The notes: generated by a model not told the origin, from the sequence alone. Counted from the first letter of the stretch, positions 25,686 to 33,857 are shown. The stretch is DNA of 64,000 nucleotides from Streptomyces sp. TSRI0281 (GCF_001905125.1 NZ_LWLE01000036.1:62001-126000); one strand, 5' to 3'. A program made the numbers and translations.

Positions 25686-26554
25686 GCGTGCTGCTGCTGC
25701 GGCTCGCGGGTCCCCTCCAGTCCTGGGGGTCCGCGGCCCGTTTCACGCGCCGCACGACCGAGAACGCACCGACGAAGAGCGGGGTCATCGGCCTCCTCGC
25801 CGCAGCCCAGGGGCGCCGACGGGACGCCGACCTCACCGATCTGGCGGCGCTGGAGTTCGGCGTCCGGATCGATCAGCCGGGCGCGCGGCTCCGTGACTTC
25901 CAGACGGCGCACCACAGCGACACGGACAAGGCCATGCCGTTGTCGGAACGCTTCTACCTCGCGGACGCGGTGTTCGTGGCGGGCGTGAGCGGTGAGGCGG
26001 CGCTGGTGCAGCGGCTGTACGAGGCGTTGCTGGAGCCCGTGTTCCTACCCTATCTCGGTCGGCGTTCCTGCCCGCCCTCACAGCCGATCGCGATCGGGGA
26101 GCCGTTTGCGTCGGACCTCGAACAGGCCCTGCGCGACGCGGAATGGGAGGCGTCGGACTGGTACAAGGACCGCCTCGCGGCCAAGTCCCGTCCGGAGACG
26201 GAGGAACTCGGTCTCCTGCTGGACTGCCCGGCCGACCGGAAGCCGGACATCACGCTGCGCGACCTGCCCCTGAGCTTCGATCCACGCCATCGGCGGTACG
26301 GGCCACGGGGCGTTCGCAGCAGATCCGTACCCCGGCCCGCCGCACCGCCGAGCCACGAACCGACCGCGCCGCTGGCGCCGCTCGCGCCCGTCGCCGTGTC
26401 TGTCACCCCAGCCGTCACGCCGGCTGCCACACCATCTGACACACCGCCCGGCACACCGGCTGCCGCATCACCTGCCACTCCGCCGGGCACACCGCCTGCC
26501 ACTCCATCCGGCACGCCATCCACCACGCCGCCCGTCACACCGAGGACCGACTGA
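25682..26554 (+). CDS. casD: Cas5e/CasD with an unusual Pro/Thr-rich C-terminal tail
   Basis: A 290-residue protein beginning MSVLLLRLAGPLQSWGSAAR, the Cas5e start that caps the crRNA 5' handle. It contains NAPTKSGVIGLLAAAQGRRR and FLPYLGRRSCPPSQPI. The conserved Cas5 domain ends near residue 225. The last 65 residues are a repetitive tail of TP-x-x-TPPGTP units, which Cas5e proteins normally lack, and they are encoded by imperfect 12-15-bp repeats (about 26395-26545). It overlaps cas7e by 4 bases, and its stop overlaps the cas6e ATG by one base, so the tail lies directly before the ribosome-loading region of cas6e. Confidence 0.93.
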   Translation: MSVLLLRLAGPLQSWGSAARFTRRTTENAPTKSGVIGLLAAAQGRRRDADLTDLAALEFGVRIDQPGARLRDFQTAHHSDTDKAMPLSERFYLADAVFVAGVSGEAALVQRLYEALLEPVFLPYLGRRSCPPSQPIAIGEPFASDLEQALRDAEWEASDWYKDRLAAKSRPETEELGLLLDCPADRKPDITLRDLPLSFDPRHRRYGPRGVRSRSVPRPAAPPSHEPTAPLAPLAPVAVSVTPAVTPAATPSDTPPGTPAAASPATPPGTPPATPSGTPSTTPPVTPRTD

Positions 26555-27279
26555 TGTACCTCACCCGCTTCCGAGTGAACACCGGCCGCTCAGACGCCCG
26601 GCAGCTGCTCGGCTCGCCGCATCGCCTGCACGGGGCGGTGAACATGTCCTTCCCCACCCGCCCCGCCCGCGACGGATCGGGCCCCCGGGTGCTGTGGCGG
26701 GTGGACCGCGACGGAGCCTCCGAGACGCTGCTGTACATCGTCAGCCCCACCCGCCCCGATCTGACCCACCTGGTGGAGCAGGCGGGCTGGCCCGCCTCGG
26801 ACGAGCCCGGCTGGACGTCGTTCGCGTACGAGAAGTTCCTCTCGGCACTCGACGTCGGCGGCACCTGGGGGTTCAGGCTCACGGCGAACCCCGTGCACAA
26901 CATCCGTCACCAGTACCTCAAAGAGGGCGAACGGACGAAGCGCGCCGCACACCGGACCACACAGCACCAGATGCAGTGGCTGCTCCAACGGCAGGAGCAG
27001 TCGGGCTTCGAGATCGTCCAGAAGCCGGTGGAGCGCCGGCTCCTGGAGCAGGGCGACGAGTACGAACTGATCGTCCGCGACCGCATCCCTCTCCAGTTCC
27101 ACCGGCCCCCGGCCAAGCCGAGCAGCAACGACGTACAGATCACCAAGGTCACGTTCGACGGCCGTCTGCGGGTCACCGACCCGGAGCTCTTCCGCCGTAC
27201 GCTCACCCACGGCCTGGGCAAGGCCAAGGCGTACGGCTGCGGTCTGATGACGCTGGCTCCGGTACGGGGAGAGTCATGA
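26554..27279 (+). CDS. casE: crRNA endoribonuclease Cas6e/CasE
   Basis: A 241-residue protein beginning MYLTRFRVN and containing GSPHRLHGAVNMSFP near residues 22-36, where the Cas6e catalytic histidine lies, and a C-terminal GLGKAKAYGCGLMTL glycine-rich RNA-binding loop. It cleaves pre-crRNA at the base of the repeat hairpin (CCCCGC/GCGGGG arms). The same enzyme must process both repeat types of this locus, which share the stem but differ in the loop. It overlaps cas5e and cas1. Confidence 0.95.
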   Translation: MYLTRFRVNTGRSDARQLLGSPHRLHGAVNMSFPTRPARDGSGPRVLWRVDRDGASETLLYIVSPTRPDLTHLVEQAGWPASDEPGWTSFAYEKFLSALDVGGTWGFRLTANPVHNIRHQYLKEGERTKRAAHRTTQHQMQWLLQRQEQSGFEIVQKPVERRLLEQGDEYELIVRDRIPLQFHRPPAKPSSNDVQITKVTFDGRLRVTDPELFRRTLTHGLGKAKAYGCGLMTLAPVRGES

Positions 27280-28235
27280 GCACCGTCAGCCGCCGGGGTG
27301 CCTCCTCGCCCCGGGAACTCACGCGGGTCGGGGACCGGCTCTCGTTCGTCTACCTGGAGCGGTGCACCGTGCACCGGGACTCCAACGCGATCACGGCGGA
27401 GGACGCGGACGGCGTCACGCACCTCCCGTCCGCCACGATCGGCACTCTCCTGCTCGGCCCGGGAACCCGCGTCACCCACCAGGCGATGGCCCTCCTCGGC
27501 GACAGCGGCGCGGGCGTGGCGTGGGTCGGTGAGCACGGAGTGCGGTACTACGCGGGCGGGCGGGCCCTGACGCGTTCCTCGGGCCTGATCGAGGCGCAGG
27601 CCACGGCCTGGGCGAACCGTCGTACCCGGCTGGACGTGGCACGCGCCATGTACCGCCTGCGTTTCCCGGGCGAGGACACGGCGGGCCGGACCCGGCAGGA
27701 CCTCCTCGGCATGGAGGGACGGCGCCTGAAGGACTGCTACCGGCGGGAGTCGTTGCGCACCGGCGTCCCGTGGCACCGACGCGATTACCACCGCGACGAC
27801 TTCTCGGCGGGCGACGCCCCCAATCAGGCCGTCACCGCGGCGGCTCAGTGCATGTACGGGGTCTCCCACTCGGTCGTGGTGGCCCTCGGCTGCTCTCCGG
27901 GCCTGGGCTTCGTCCACTCCGGACACGAGCGCTCGTTCGTCATGGACGTCGCCGACTTCTACAAGACGGAGATCGCCATCCCCGCCGCCTTCGACGCGGC
28001 GGTCGAGGGGGCGGACGATGTCGCGGCGCGGACCCGCCGGATGCTCAGGGACCGTATCAATCGGACGGGCCTCCTCGACCGCTGCGTCCGGGACATCAAG
28101 GATCTGCTCGGCTACGACGGCAAGCGCGACACGAGCGAGGCGGGGGACGCGGCACAGGACCGGGTCACACTCCAGTCCGACGGCGACCTCCACGTCGAAA
28201 GCGGCCGCAATCACGGTGACGAGCCCCTCTGGTGA
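27276..28235 (+). CDS. cas1: CRISPR integrase Cas1e
   Basis: A 319-residue protein starting at ATG 27276, overlapping the cas6e stop (ATGA). The metal-binding residues lie in GMEGRRLKD (Glu), GFVHSGHERSF (His) and VMDVADFYK (Asp). Cas1e forms the adaptation complex with Cas2e that inserts new spacers at the leader end. The frame is open much further upstream, but that part is antiparallel to cas6e coding and is not the gene. It overlaps cas2 by 4 bases. Confidence 0.97.
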   Translation: MSTVSRRGASSPRELTRVGDRLSFVYLERCTVHRDSNAITAEDADGVTHLPSATIGTLLLGPGTRVTHQAMALLGDSGAGVAWVGEHGVRYYAGGRALTRSSGLIEAQATAWANRRTRLDVARAMYRLRFPGEDTAGRTRQDLLGMEGRRLKDCYRRESLRTGVPWHRRDYHRDDFSAGDAPNQAVTAAAQCMYGVSHSVVVALGCSPGLGFVHSGHERSFVMDVADFYKTEIAIPAAFDAAVEGADDVAARTRRMLRDRINRTGLLDRCVRDIKDLLGYDGKRDTSEAGDAAQDRVTLQSDGDLHVESGRNHGDEPLW

Positions 28236-28594
28236 CCGTCATCGTTCTCACCAACTGCCCGGTCGGCCTACGGGGTTTCCTCACCCGCTGGCTGCTGGAG
28301 ATCTCGCCCGGCGTCTTCCTGGGCGCCCCTTCGACCCGCATCCGCGAAGTCCTGTGGAACGAGGTGCGCCAGTACGCGGGTCAGGGCCGCGCGCTGCTGG
28401 CCTACCAGACGAACACCGAACAGGGCTACGCGTTCGAAACCCACGACCACGCGTGGCACCCGACGGACCACGAGGGCCTCACCCTGATCCGCCGTCCGAA
28501 CCCCACCGCACCACGCCCCCCGAAGGGACCGGCCGACGTCCCCCGCCAGGGCTGGAGCAAGGCCGCCAAGCGGAGGAAGTACGGGGGGCGGTAG
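28232..28594 (+). CDS. cas2: CRISPR adaptation protein Cas2e
   Basis: A 120-residue protein beginning at GTG (TVIVLTNCPVGLRGFLTRWL), containing GVFLGAPSTRIREVLWN and LLAYQTNTEQGYAFETH, the Cas2e signature. It is the central dimer of the Cas1-Cas2 integrase. The gene overlaps cas1 by 4 bases, and array 3 begins 124 bp after its stop. Confidence 0.95.
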   Translation: MTVIVLTNCPVGLRGFLTRWLLEISPGVFLGAPSTRIREVLWNEVRQYAGQGRALLAYQTNTEQGYAFETHDHAWHPTDHEGLTLIRRPNPTAPRPPKGPADVPRQGWSKAAKRRKYGGR

Positions 28595-28651
28595 GGGGCG
28601 TCGGGAAGGGAAGACGTTCACGCTTCTCCGAAAGAGAATGAAAGGCCCGCT

Positions 28652-28699
28652 ATGCCGGAATCCAAAGAAGTAAGCAAAAACAGGCTGCGGCCCGAATAA
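28652..28699 (+). CDS. Possible leader micro-ORF (array 3), 15 aa
   Basis: The frame MPESKEVSKNRLRPE is preceded by AAAGG with 6-base spacing and ends 18 nt before the first repeat. Its length and geometry are identical to those of the frame in leader 1. Confidence 0.3.
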   Translation: MPESKEVSKNRLRPE

Positions 28700-28717
28700 A
28701 ACCGCAGGTCAGCAACT
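28652..28717 (+). promoter_or_regulatory. Leader of CRISPR array 3 (proximal part)
   Basis: It shares GTAAGCAAAAACAGG and CAGGTCAGCAACT with the other two leaders, but homology fades beyond about 65 bp from the array. It follows cas2 directly. Confidence 0.75.
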
Positions 28718-29662
28718 GTCGTCCCCGCGCGTGCGGGGTTGTTCCCGGGCCGCCCTTGACGAGCCAGCAGGGCTCACCGTCGTCCCCGCGCGTGCGGGGT
28801 TGTTCCCGCCGCAGCGACGGCAGCAGTCGCCTGACCCCTGTCGTCCCCGCGCGTGCGGGGTTGTTCCCCAGACTGGTTCGGGGCTGCTTCGCTTTGGAAG
28901 GTCGTCCCCGCGCGTGCGGGGTTGTTCCCTGCCAGGACGGCCCCCAGGACAAGCGTCACGAGTCGTCCCCGCGCGTGCGGGGTTGTTCCCTCCGCGTCAC
29001 CCGGGCATCCCGCCGCCGCTGGGTCGTCCCCGCGCGTGCGGGGTTGTTCCCACCATCGCTCAGGCGTTCACTCCGAGCCCCCAGTCGTCCCCGCGCGTGC
29101 GGGGTTGTTCCTCTGACGAAACCGCCGAAGCCGCCGAAGCCGTCGTCGTCCCCGCGCGTGCGGGGTTGTTCCCTGACCGCCCCCGGAGGGGACACCATGA
29201 TCAACTGTCGTCCCCGCGCGTGCGGGGTTGTTCCCGTGCGCGGTCCAGAGGTCGCTGGCGCGGAAGTGTCGTCCCCGCGCGTGCGGGGTTGTTCCCGCGC
29301 TAGTCGACTAGCGCTGTCGTGCTTTGCGGTCGTCCCCGCGCGTGCGGGGTTGTTCCCATCCGCGTCGGATTGTGCGGTGCGCCAGGCGTGTCGTCCCCGC
29401 GCGTGCGGGGTTGTTCCCACTCAGTCGCAGGTGGACCAGGCGGAGAAGGTGCCGTCCCCGCGCGTGCGGGGTTGTTCCCGTCGACCCCTCCTACGTCTCC
29501 CGCCTGCTCTCGTCGTCCCCGCGCGCGCGGGGTTGTTCCCTCTTCGGCGGCCTCTCGGTGTTGCGGCTCGGAGTCGTCCCCACGCCTGCGGGGCTGTCCC
29601 CCGGACCGGCAACGCGGCCAACCTCGCCCGCGTGTCATCCCCGCCCACGCGGGGCCACCGCA
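28718..29662 (+). CRISPR. CRISPR array 3 (type I-E, 16 repeats, 15 spacers)
   Basis: The 29-nt repeats begin GTCGTCCCCGCGCGTGCGGG and end GTTGTTCCC, recurring every 61 bp from 28718 (one 62-bp step before 29207). This repeat family differs from arrays 1 and 2 at the third base, in the loop and near the 3' end, but keeps the CCCCGC/GCGGGG stem. The last two repeats (29573, 29634) are degenerate. Spacer 10 (29297-29328) contains an 18-bp perfect palindrome. Spacer 8 contains a ribosome site and ATG, as if taken from a gene start. Confidence 0.98.
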
Positions 29663-29748
29663 CCTCCGCCAGCCGACGCCCCACGCGGGGTCCACCGCAG
29701 CTCCACCAGTCGGCCAGGTGATTTCGAGGTAAGCGCCCCACGCAAAAC

Positions 29749-29802
29749 ACCGCGCCCCCGACTCGTCGCGCCCTTGCATAGGCGTCGAGTCCGGGGCGCG
29801 GT
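29749..29802. repeat. Long stem-loop downstream of array 3
   Basis: Arms ACCGCGCCCC-x-G-ACTCG and CGAGT-C-x-GGGGCGCGGT pair with one mismatch around a 20-base loop. It lies about 90 bp past the last degenerate repeat. The whole stretch 29663-30152 has no supported gene. Confidence 0.55.
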
Positions 29803-29828
29803 TCATCGGGGGGCGTCGGAAAGTTAGG

Positions 29829-29869
29829 TCGGGGGAAGCGGCATCGGGGGGACAAGCCGCTTCCCCCGA
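29829..29869. terminator. Strong 14-bp hairpin downstream of array 3
   Basis: TCGGGGGAAGCGGC pairs perfectly with GCCGCTTCCCCCGA around a 13-base loop. It is a possible terminator for array 3 transcription, or a structured element together with the preceding stem. Confidence 0.5.
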
Positions 29870-30152
29870 TGAGAACAGGGCCTACTGGTCCCCGCCGCAG
29901 TCAGGGGGAAGTCTTGCGGCGTGGACCCCACAGAGAGGTCCTGTTCCAGCCCCTCGGATTCCTGCCAGATCCGCTGGGCTCGTCATCCATCCTGCCCCTC
30001 CGCGGAAGCCCGCCCTGCGGGCAAAAGACCCCGGTGGCCGGGCCATAGGTCCTTAAAGAGCGCATCAGTGATCGGAAACAGCCACTGGATACGGCCAAGT
30101 GTGCGGATAGAATCGCGCGACTGCACACGCGACCGAAGGGGAGGCAGGGGCT

Positions 30153-30317
30153 GTGGTGCAAGCGAAGAAGATCGCGCTGTACATAGTGGTGGTCTTCGTG
30201 CTGTACACGATCATCACGTCCCCGGCCAGGGCCGCTGATCTCGTCCAGGTAGGGTTCGAAGGCGTTTCCAGTGCCGCCCAGAGCGTCGGCGACTTCATGT
30301 CCGAGCTGGTGAAGTAG
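30153..30317 (+). CDS. Small single-pass membrane or secreted protein (54 aa)
   Basis: GTG start preceded by AGGGGAGGCAGGGG. The product has a short basic N-terminus (VVQAKKIALY), a hydrophobic helix (IVVVFVLYTIITSPARAADL) with an AxA-like cleavage site, and an amphipathic C-terminus (VGFEGVSSAAQSVGDFMSEL). Nine bases separate it from the Dabb gene, suggesting an operon. Family unknown. Confidence 0.65.
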   Translation: MVQAKKIALYIVVVFVLYTIITSPARAADLVQVGFEGVSSAAQSVGDFMSELVK

Positions 30318-30326
30318 GAGTATCCG

Positions 30327-30620
30327 ATGATCCGCCACCTGGTCCTGTTCAAGCTGAACGACGGCGTCGAGCGGGACGATCCGCGGGTGGTTGCCGGGGA
30401 ACAGGCCTTCCGGGAGCTCGGTGGGCTGATTCCGGAGCTGGAGTTCTGGGAGTGCGCCTGGAACATCACCGATCGGCCGATCGCGTATGACTTCGCCATC
30501 AATTCGGCGGTCGCCGACGAGGACACCCTGAAGCGCTACATCGAGCACCCGGCCCACCAGGCCGCGGCCGGTCAGTGGCGGGAATTTGCCACCTGGGTGA
30601 TCGCCGACTACCCCTTCTGA
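30327..30620 (+). CDS. Dabb family (stress-responsive alpha/beta barrel) protein
   Basis: A 97-residue protein beginning MIRHLVLFKLNDGVERDD, with LGGLIPELEFWECAWN, YDFAINSAV and LKRYIEHPAHQA. These are the Dabb ferredoxin-like fold hallmarks, including the conserved His in HPAH. These dimeric barrels act as small-molecule-binding or minor enzymatic domains. It precedes two stress/sporulation-type sigma factor genes, and a rho-independent terminator follows it. Confidence 0.92.
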   Translation: MIRHLVLFKLNDGVERDDPRVVAGEQAFRELGGLIPELEFWECAWNITDRPIAYDFAINSAVADEDTLKRYIEHPAHQAAAGQWREFATWVIADYPF

Positions 30621-30647
30621 CGGCCTCCCGACCCTCGGTTCCGCCGA

Positions 30648-30675
30648 CCCCTCGCCGCTCAGGTGAGGGGTTTTT
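30648..30675 (+). terminator. Rho-independent terminator
   Basis: The CCCCTC/GAGGGG stem with an 11-base loop is followed directly by TTTTT, 27 bases after the Dabb stop codon. Confidence 0.85.
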
Positions 30676-30807
30676 GGCGTTTAAAAACAAAATTGCCCTC
30701 AACACGACCATATGCGGTGCTTGCACACAGTGGACATGTCTTGTGATGCTATGACCGCTTTTGACGGATGAGTTGATCGTAGTTGACCGCAAAGGGGTGG
30801 CGTCACC

Positions 30808-31668
30808 GTGCCGGCCAGTACAGCGCCTCAAGTGCCTCCCCAGAACGTCCAGACCGAGGACATCCAGACCGAGACGCCCGACCCCACCGCCCCGCCCGCC
30901 AGAACCCGGGGCGCGGACACCAGGGCGCTCACGCAGGTGCTCTTCGGGCAGCTCAAGGACCTGGAGCCGGGCACCCCCGAGCACCGCAGGGTGCGGGCCG
31001 CCCTGATCGAGGCGAACCTTCCGCTCGTGCGGTACGCCGCCGCGCGGTTCCGGAGCCGTAACGAGCCGATGGAGGACGTCGTCCAGGTCGGCACCATCGG
31101 GCTGATCAACGCCATCGACCGGTTCGATCCGGAACGCGGCGTCCAGTTCCCGACGTTCGCGATGCCCACCGTGGTCGGCGAGATCAAACGTTACTTCCGG
31201 GACAACGTGAGGACCGTCCACGTACCCCGCCGGCTCCACGAGCTCTGGGTCCAGGTCACCGGCGCCACCGAGGATCTGACGACCGCTCACGGGCGCTCCC
31301 CCACCACCGGTGAGATCGCCGAACGGCTGAAGATCTCCGAGGACGAGGTACTGGCCTGCATCGAGGCGGGGCGCTCGTACCACGCGACTTCACTGGAGGC
31401 CGCCCAGGAGGGTGACGGGCTGCCCGGACTCCTCGACCGGCTCGGCTACGAGGACCCCGCGCTCGCCGGGGTCGAGCACCGCGACCTCGTACGGCACCTG
31501 CTCGTCCAGCTCCCCGAGCGCGAGCAGCGGATCCTTCTGCTGCGCTACTACAGCAACTTGACCCAGTCTCAGATCAGCGCCGAACTGGGCGTCTCACAGA
31601 TGCATGTGTCAAGGCTTCTGGCCAGAAGCTTCGCCCGACTGCGATCCGCAAATAGGATCGAGGCGTAG
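30808..31668 (+). CDS. sigF: RNA polymerase sigma factor, SigB/SigF/SigG family
   Basis: A 286-residue group 3 sigma factor. Region 2 is RYAAARFRSRNEPMEDVVQV near residues 75-95, with FDPERGVQFPTFAMPTVVGE. Region 3 follows, and region 4 is REQRILLLRYYSNLTQSQIS then VSQMHVSRLLARSF. The length and the tandem arrangement with a second paralogue match the S. coelicolor sigF-sigN pair (late sporulation sigma and its neighbour), so I call it sigF from memory of that locus. GTG start with AAAGGGG about 10 bases upstream. The N-terminal 45 residues are Pro/Thr-rich. It would be controlled by anti-sigma kinases encoded elsewhere. Confidence 0.85.
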   Translation: MPASTAPQVPPQNVQTEDIQTETPDPTAPPARTRGADTRALTQVLFGQLKDLEPGTPEHRRVRAALIEANLPLVRYAAARFRSRNEPMEDVVQVGTIGLINAIDRFDPERGVQFPTFAMPTVVGEIKRYFRDNVRTVHVPRRLHELWVQVTGATEDLTTAHGRSPTTGEIAERLKISEDEVLACIEAGRSYHATSLEAAQEGDGLPGLLDRLGYEDPALAGVEHRDLVRHLLVQLPEREQRILLLRYYSNLTQSQISAELGVSQMHVSRLLARSFARLRSANRIEA

Positions 31669-31757
31669 TCAGAACGGGTAGACCATACAAAGAGCACTTC
31701 TGGCGGTGTAAAAGCCTCACACCCCCTGTTTCCTGCGCAGACTTGGCGCTGACTTGT

Positions 31758-31793
31758 CGACATGTCACTACAGCGTGTTGCCGACATGTGACA
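31758..31793. promoter_or_regulatory. Paired CGACATGT sites before the second sigma gene
   Basis: CGACATGTCAC (31758) and CGACATGTGAC (31782) are direct repeats 24 bp apart in the 234-bp gap before the second sigma gene. The first lies within a nested TGTCGACA/GACATGTC palindrome. They are possible binding sites for a regulator of that gene. Confidence 0.4.
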
Positions 31794-31902
31794 TTCTGCT
31801 GGAACCGCGTTTGCCGCAGCCCCGCCTCCGGTATTCAGGTGGAGGCTGCGTTCCTCCGATGGTCGCGGTCACCGCGACCGTCCGCGACCTCAAGGGGGTG
31901 GC

Positions 31903-32769
31903 ATGTCCGCAGAACAGGGCAGCTCGAAGGTGCTCACGCTCACGAAGAGCGTGCCGGCACCCGCCGTGCTCACCAGCTCGTCGGAAGCCATCGACACCCG
32001 TACTCTGTCCCGCTCCCTGTTCCTGCGGCTCGCCGCGCTCGGCCCCGCTCCGGGTCCCGGGGGAACGGACAGCCCGGAGCGTGCCTACGTACGGGACACA
32101 CTCATCGAGCTCAACCTCCCGCTGGTCCGCTACGCCGCGGCGCGCTTCCGCAGCCGCAACGAGCCGATGGAGGACATCGTCCAGGTCGGCACCATCGGCC
32201 TGATCAAGGCGATCGACCGGTTCGACTGCGAACGGGGCGTGGAGTTCCCGACGTTCGCGATGCCCACCGTCGTCGGGGAGATCAAACGGTTCTTCCGCGA
32301 CACCTCCTGGTCGGTACGGGTACCCCGGCGCCTCCAGGAGCTGCGGCTCGCGCTCACCAAGACCAGCGACGAGCTCGCGCAGAAGCTCGACCGCTCGCCG
32401 ACCGTGCCGGAGCTGGCCAAGGCGCTCGGAGTCTCCGAGGAGGACGTGGTCGACGGTCTGGCCGTCGGCAACGCGTACACCGCCTCGTCGCTGGACTCCC
32501 CCTCACCCGAGGACGACGGCGGCGAGGGCTCGCTCGCCGATCGCCTGGGATACGAGGACGCCGCCCTGGAGGGCGTCGAGTACCGCGAGTCCCTGAAGCC
32601 GCTGCTGGCCAAACTCGCCCCGCGCGAACGCCAGATCATCATGCTGCGCTTCTTCGCCAACATGACCCAGTCGCAGATCGGCGAGGAGGTCGGCATCTCC
32701 CAGATGCACGTCTCGCGCCTGCTGACCCGCACCCTCGCCCAGCTCAGGGAAGGGCTCATCGCCGACTGA
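31903..32769 (+). CDS. sigN: RNA polymerase sigma factor, SigB/SigF/SigG family (second copy)
   Basis: A 288-residue protein strongly similar to the preceding sigma factor. Region 2 is RYAAARFRSRNEPMEDIVQV with RFDCERGVEFPTFAMPTVVG, and region 4 is RERQIIMLRFFANMTQSQIG then EEVGISQMHVSRLLTRTLAQ. The two genes probably arose by tandem duplication. sigN is assigned by its position after sigF, as in S. coelicolor. The start ATG follows AAGGGGGTGG. A 234-bp gap with repeated sites suggests its own promoter. Confidence 0.82.
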   Translation: MSAEQGSSKVLTLTKSVPAPAVLTSSSEAIDTRTLSRSLFLRLAALGPAPGPGGTDSPERAYVRDTLIELNLPLVRYAAARFRSRNEPMEDIVQVGTIGLIKAIDRFDCERGVEFPTFAMPTVVGEIKRFFRDTSWSVRVPRRLQELRLALTKTSDELAQKLDRSPTVPELAKALGVSEEDVVDGLAVGNAYTASSLDSPSPEDDGGEGSLADRLGYEDAALEGVEYRESLKPLLAKLAPRERQIIMLRFFANMTQSQIGEEVGISQMHVSRLLTRTLAQLREGLIAD

Positions 32770-32826
32770 CCCGGTGCCGTGCGCACAAGGGTTCCGAATT
32801 GACGGACCGTCAGCCACACTGGCGCG

Positions 32827-33612
32827 ATGCGACGTCAGACATACGGCTCGACCGGCCGCCGGGGCACCGTGATCGCCGCCTCGGCGGCCGTGCTGTGTCT
32901 GGGCGGCGCCCTGGCCTCCTGCGCGGGCGGCTCGGGCGGCGGCGACGGCTACGCGGCCGTGGGAGCCGCCGCCGCGGGCCCCGGGAGGACGCCCACGGGT
33001 GCGGCGGCCCCCTCGGGCAAGGTGACGCTGGTTCCGCTGGACAGGGGCGGCAGCGGGGCGGGAAGCGGGAGCGGCGGGCGGGGTGCCGCCAAGGGCGGCA
33101 CGGGTGATTCCGGCCGTCCTGCGGACATGAGCGATACGGAGAGCGCGGGCGCTTCCCACGCGCCCGGAACACCCGGCCCCGAGCCGTCCTCCGGGAACGG
33201 GGAAGGGAGCGGGAGCGGGACCGGCAGCCCGACGTCCCCACCGGGCCCCGCGAAGCCCGGTTCCCCCGGCACTCCCGGCACCCCGGGCACCACCACTCCG
33301 CCCGCCCCGGCCGCCCTGCAGCTCAGCGGCCCCGAGCGGGCCGCCACCGACGAGCGCTGGTGCGAGAAGGTGAGCATGGAGTTCCGCAATACCGGAGGCT
33401 CACCGGTGCGCTCGGGCACCGTCACCTTCGCCACGCACATCATCGGTGCGCTGGGAGTCGACTGGGCGACGATCGAGTCGACGCAGCCGCTGCCCGCGCC
33501 GATCGACGCGGGAGCGGTGCGGAAGAAGACGTACACCGTCTGTGTGGACGCCTGGCGGGTCCCCCTGGGGATGCGTATCGAGACCCAGGACGTCACCGCC
33601 GTAGGGAAGTGA
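32827..33612 (+). CDS. Lipoprotein with long disordered linker and C-terminal beta domain
   Basis: A 261-residue precursor. The signal peptide ends in a lipobox-like LASC (cysteine at about residue 38). A 130-residue linker of Gly/Ser/Pro repeats (GTPGTPGTTTPP, GSGSGGRG) would span the peptidoglycan. The C-terminal 95 residues (WCEKVSMEFRNTGGSPVRSG, FATHIIGALGVDWATIEST, YTVCVDAWRVPLGMRIET) contain two cysteines and look like a beta-sandwich. I do not recognise a named family. It is surface-exposed, and its function is unknown. Confidence 0.8.
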   Translation: MRRQTYGSTGRRGTVIAASAAVLCLGGALASCAGGSGGGDGYAAVGAAAAGPGRTPTGAAAPSGKVTLVPLDRGGSGAGSGSGGRGAAKGGTGDSGRPADMSDTESAGASHAPGTPGPEPSSGNGEGSGSGTGSPTSPPGPAKPGSPGTPGTPGTTTPPAPAALQLSGPERAATDERWCEKVSMEFRNTGGSPVRSGTVTFATHIIGALGVDWATIESTQPLPAPIDAGAVRKKTYTVCVDAWRVPLGMRIETQDVTAVGK

Positions 33613-33641
33613 CCCCCGCGGACGCGGGGGCGGGCGGAATG

Positions 33642-33857
33642 TCAGCTGAGCGCGAGCCAGGCGACCGCTCCGAGGACGACAACGACCGCGACGACCGCCG
33701 CGATCACCCCGGTCCTCGGCCCGGACGAGGTCGCCGCCGGCTGCTGCCGGCGCTGCGGCTCGCCCTCGTCGACAAAGGCGCGGAACATCTGCGTGCTGCC
33801 CGCCGGGTCGTGATTGCCCTCGGGGCCCTGCTGAGGGGCGTGGGGGTTGTGTGCCAT
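33642..33857 (-). CDS. Small tail-anchored membrane protein (71 aa)
   Basis: It starts at ATG 33857 (MAHNPHAPQQGPEGNHDPAG), has a central MFRAFVDEGEPQRRQQP and a C-terminal helix VIAAVVAVVVVLGAVAWLAL, so it is a likely tail-anchored protein. The frame is open upstream, but that part runs through the tandem repeats and is unlikely to be coding. It is convergent with the lipoprotein gene. Function unknown. Confidence 0.75.
   Translation of the reverse strand: MAHNPHAPQQGPEGNHDPAGSTQMFRAFVDEGEPQRRQQPAATSSGPRTGVIAAVVAVVVVLGAVAWLALS

Noticed and set aside
26694..28235. 513-aa version of Cas1
   Set aside because: The first about 194 residues are cas6e read in a wrong frame; Cas1 starts at 27276.
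28731..29855. Frames over array 3 encoding PRACGVVP repeats on either strand
   Set aside because: Same artefact of repeat translation.
11640..30150. Classical integrative element with att repeats
   Set aside because: I looked for a second copy of the tRNA-Ser 3' end and for an integrase; neither is present in the window.
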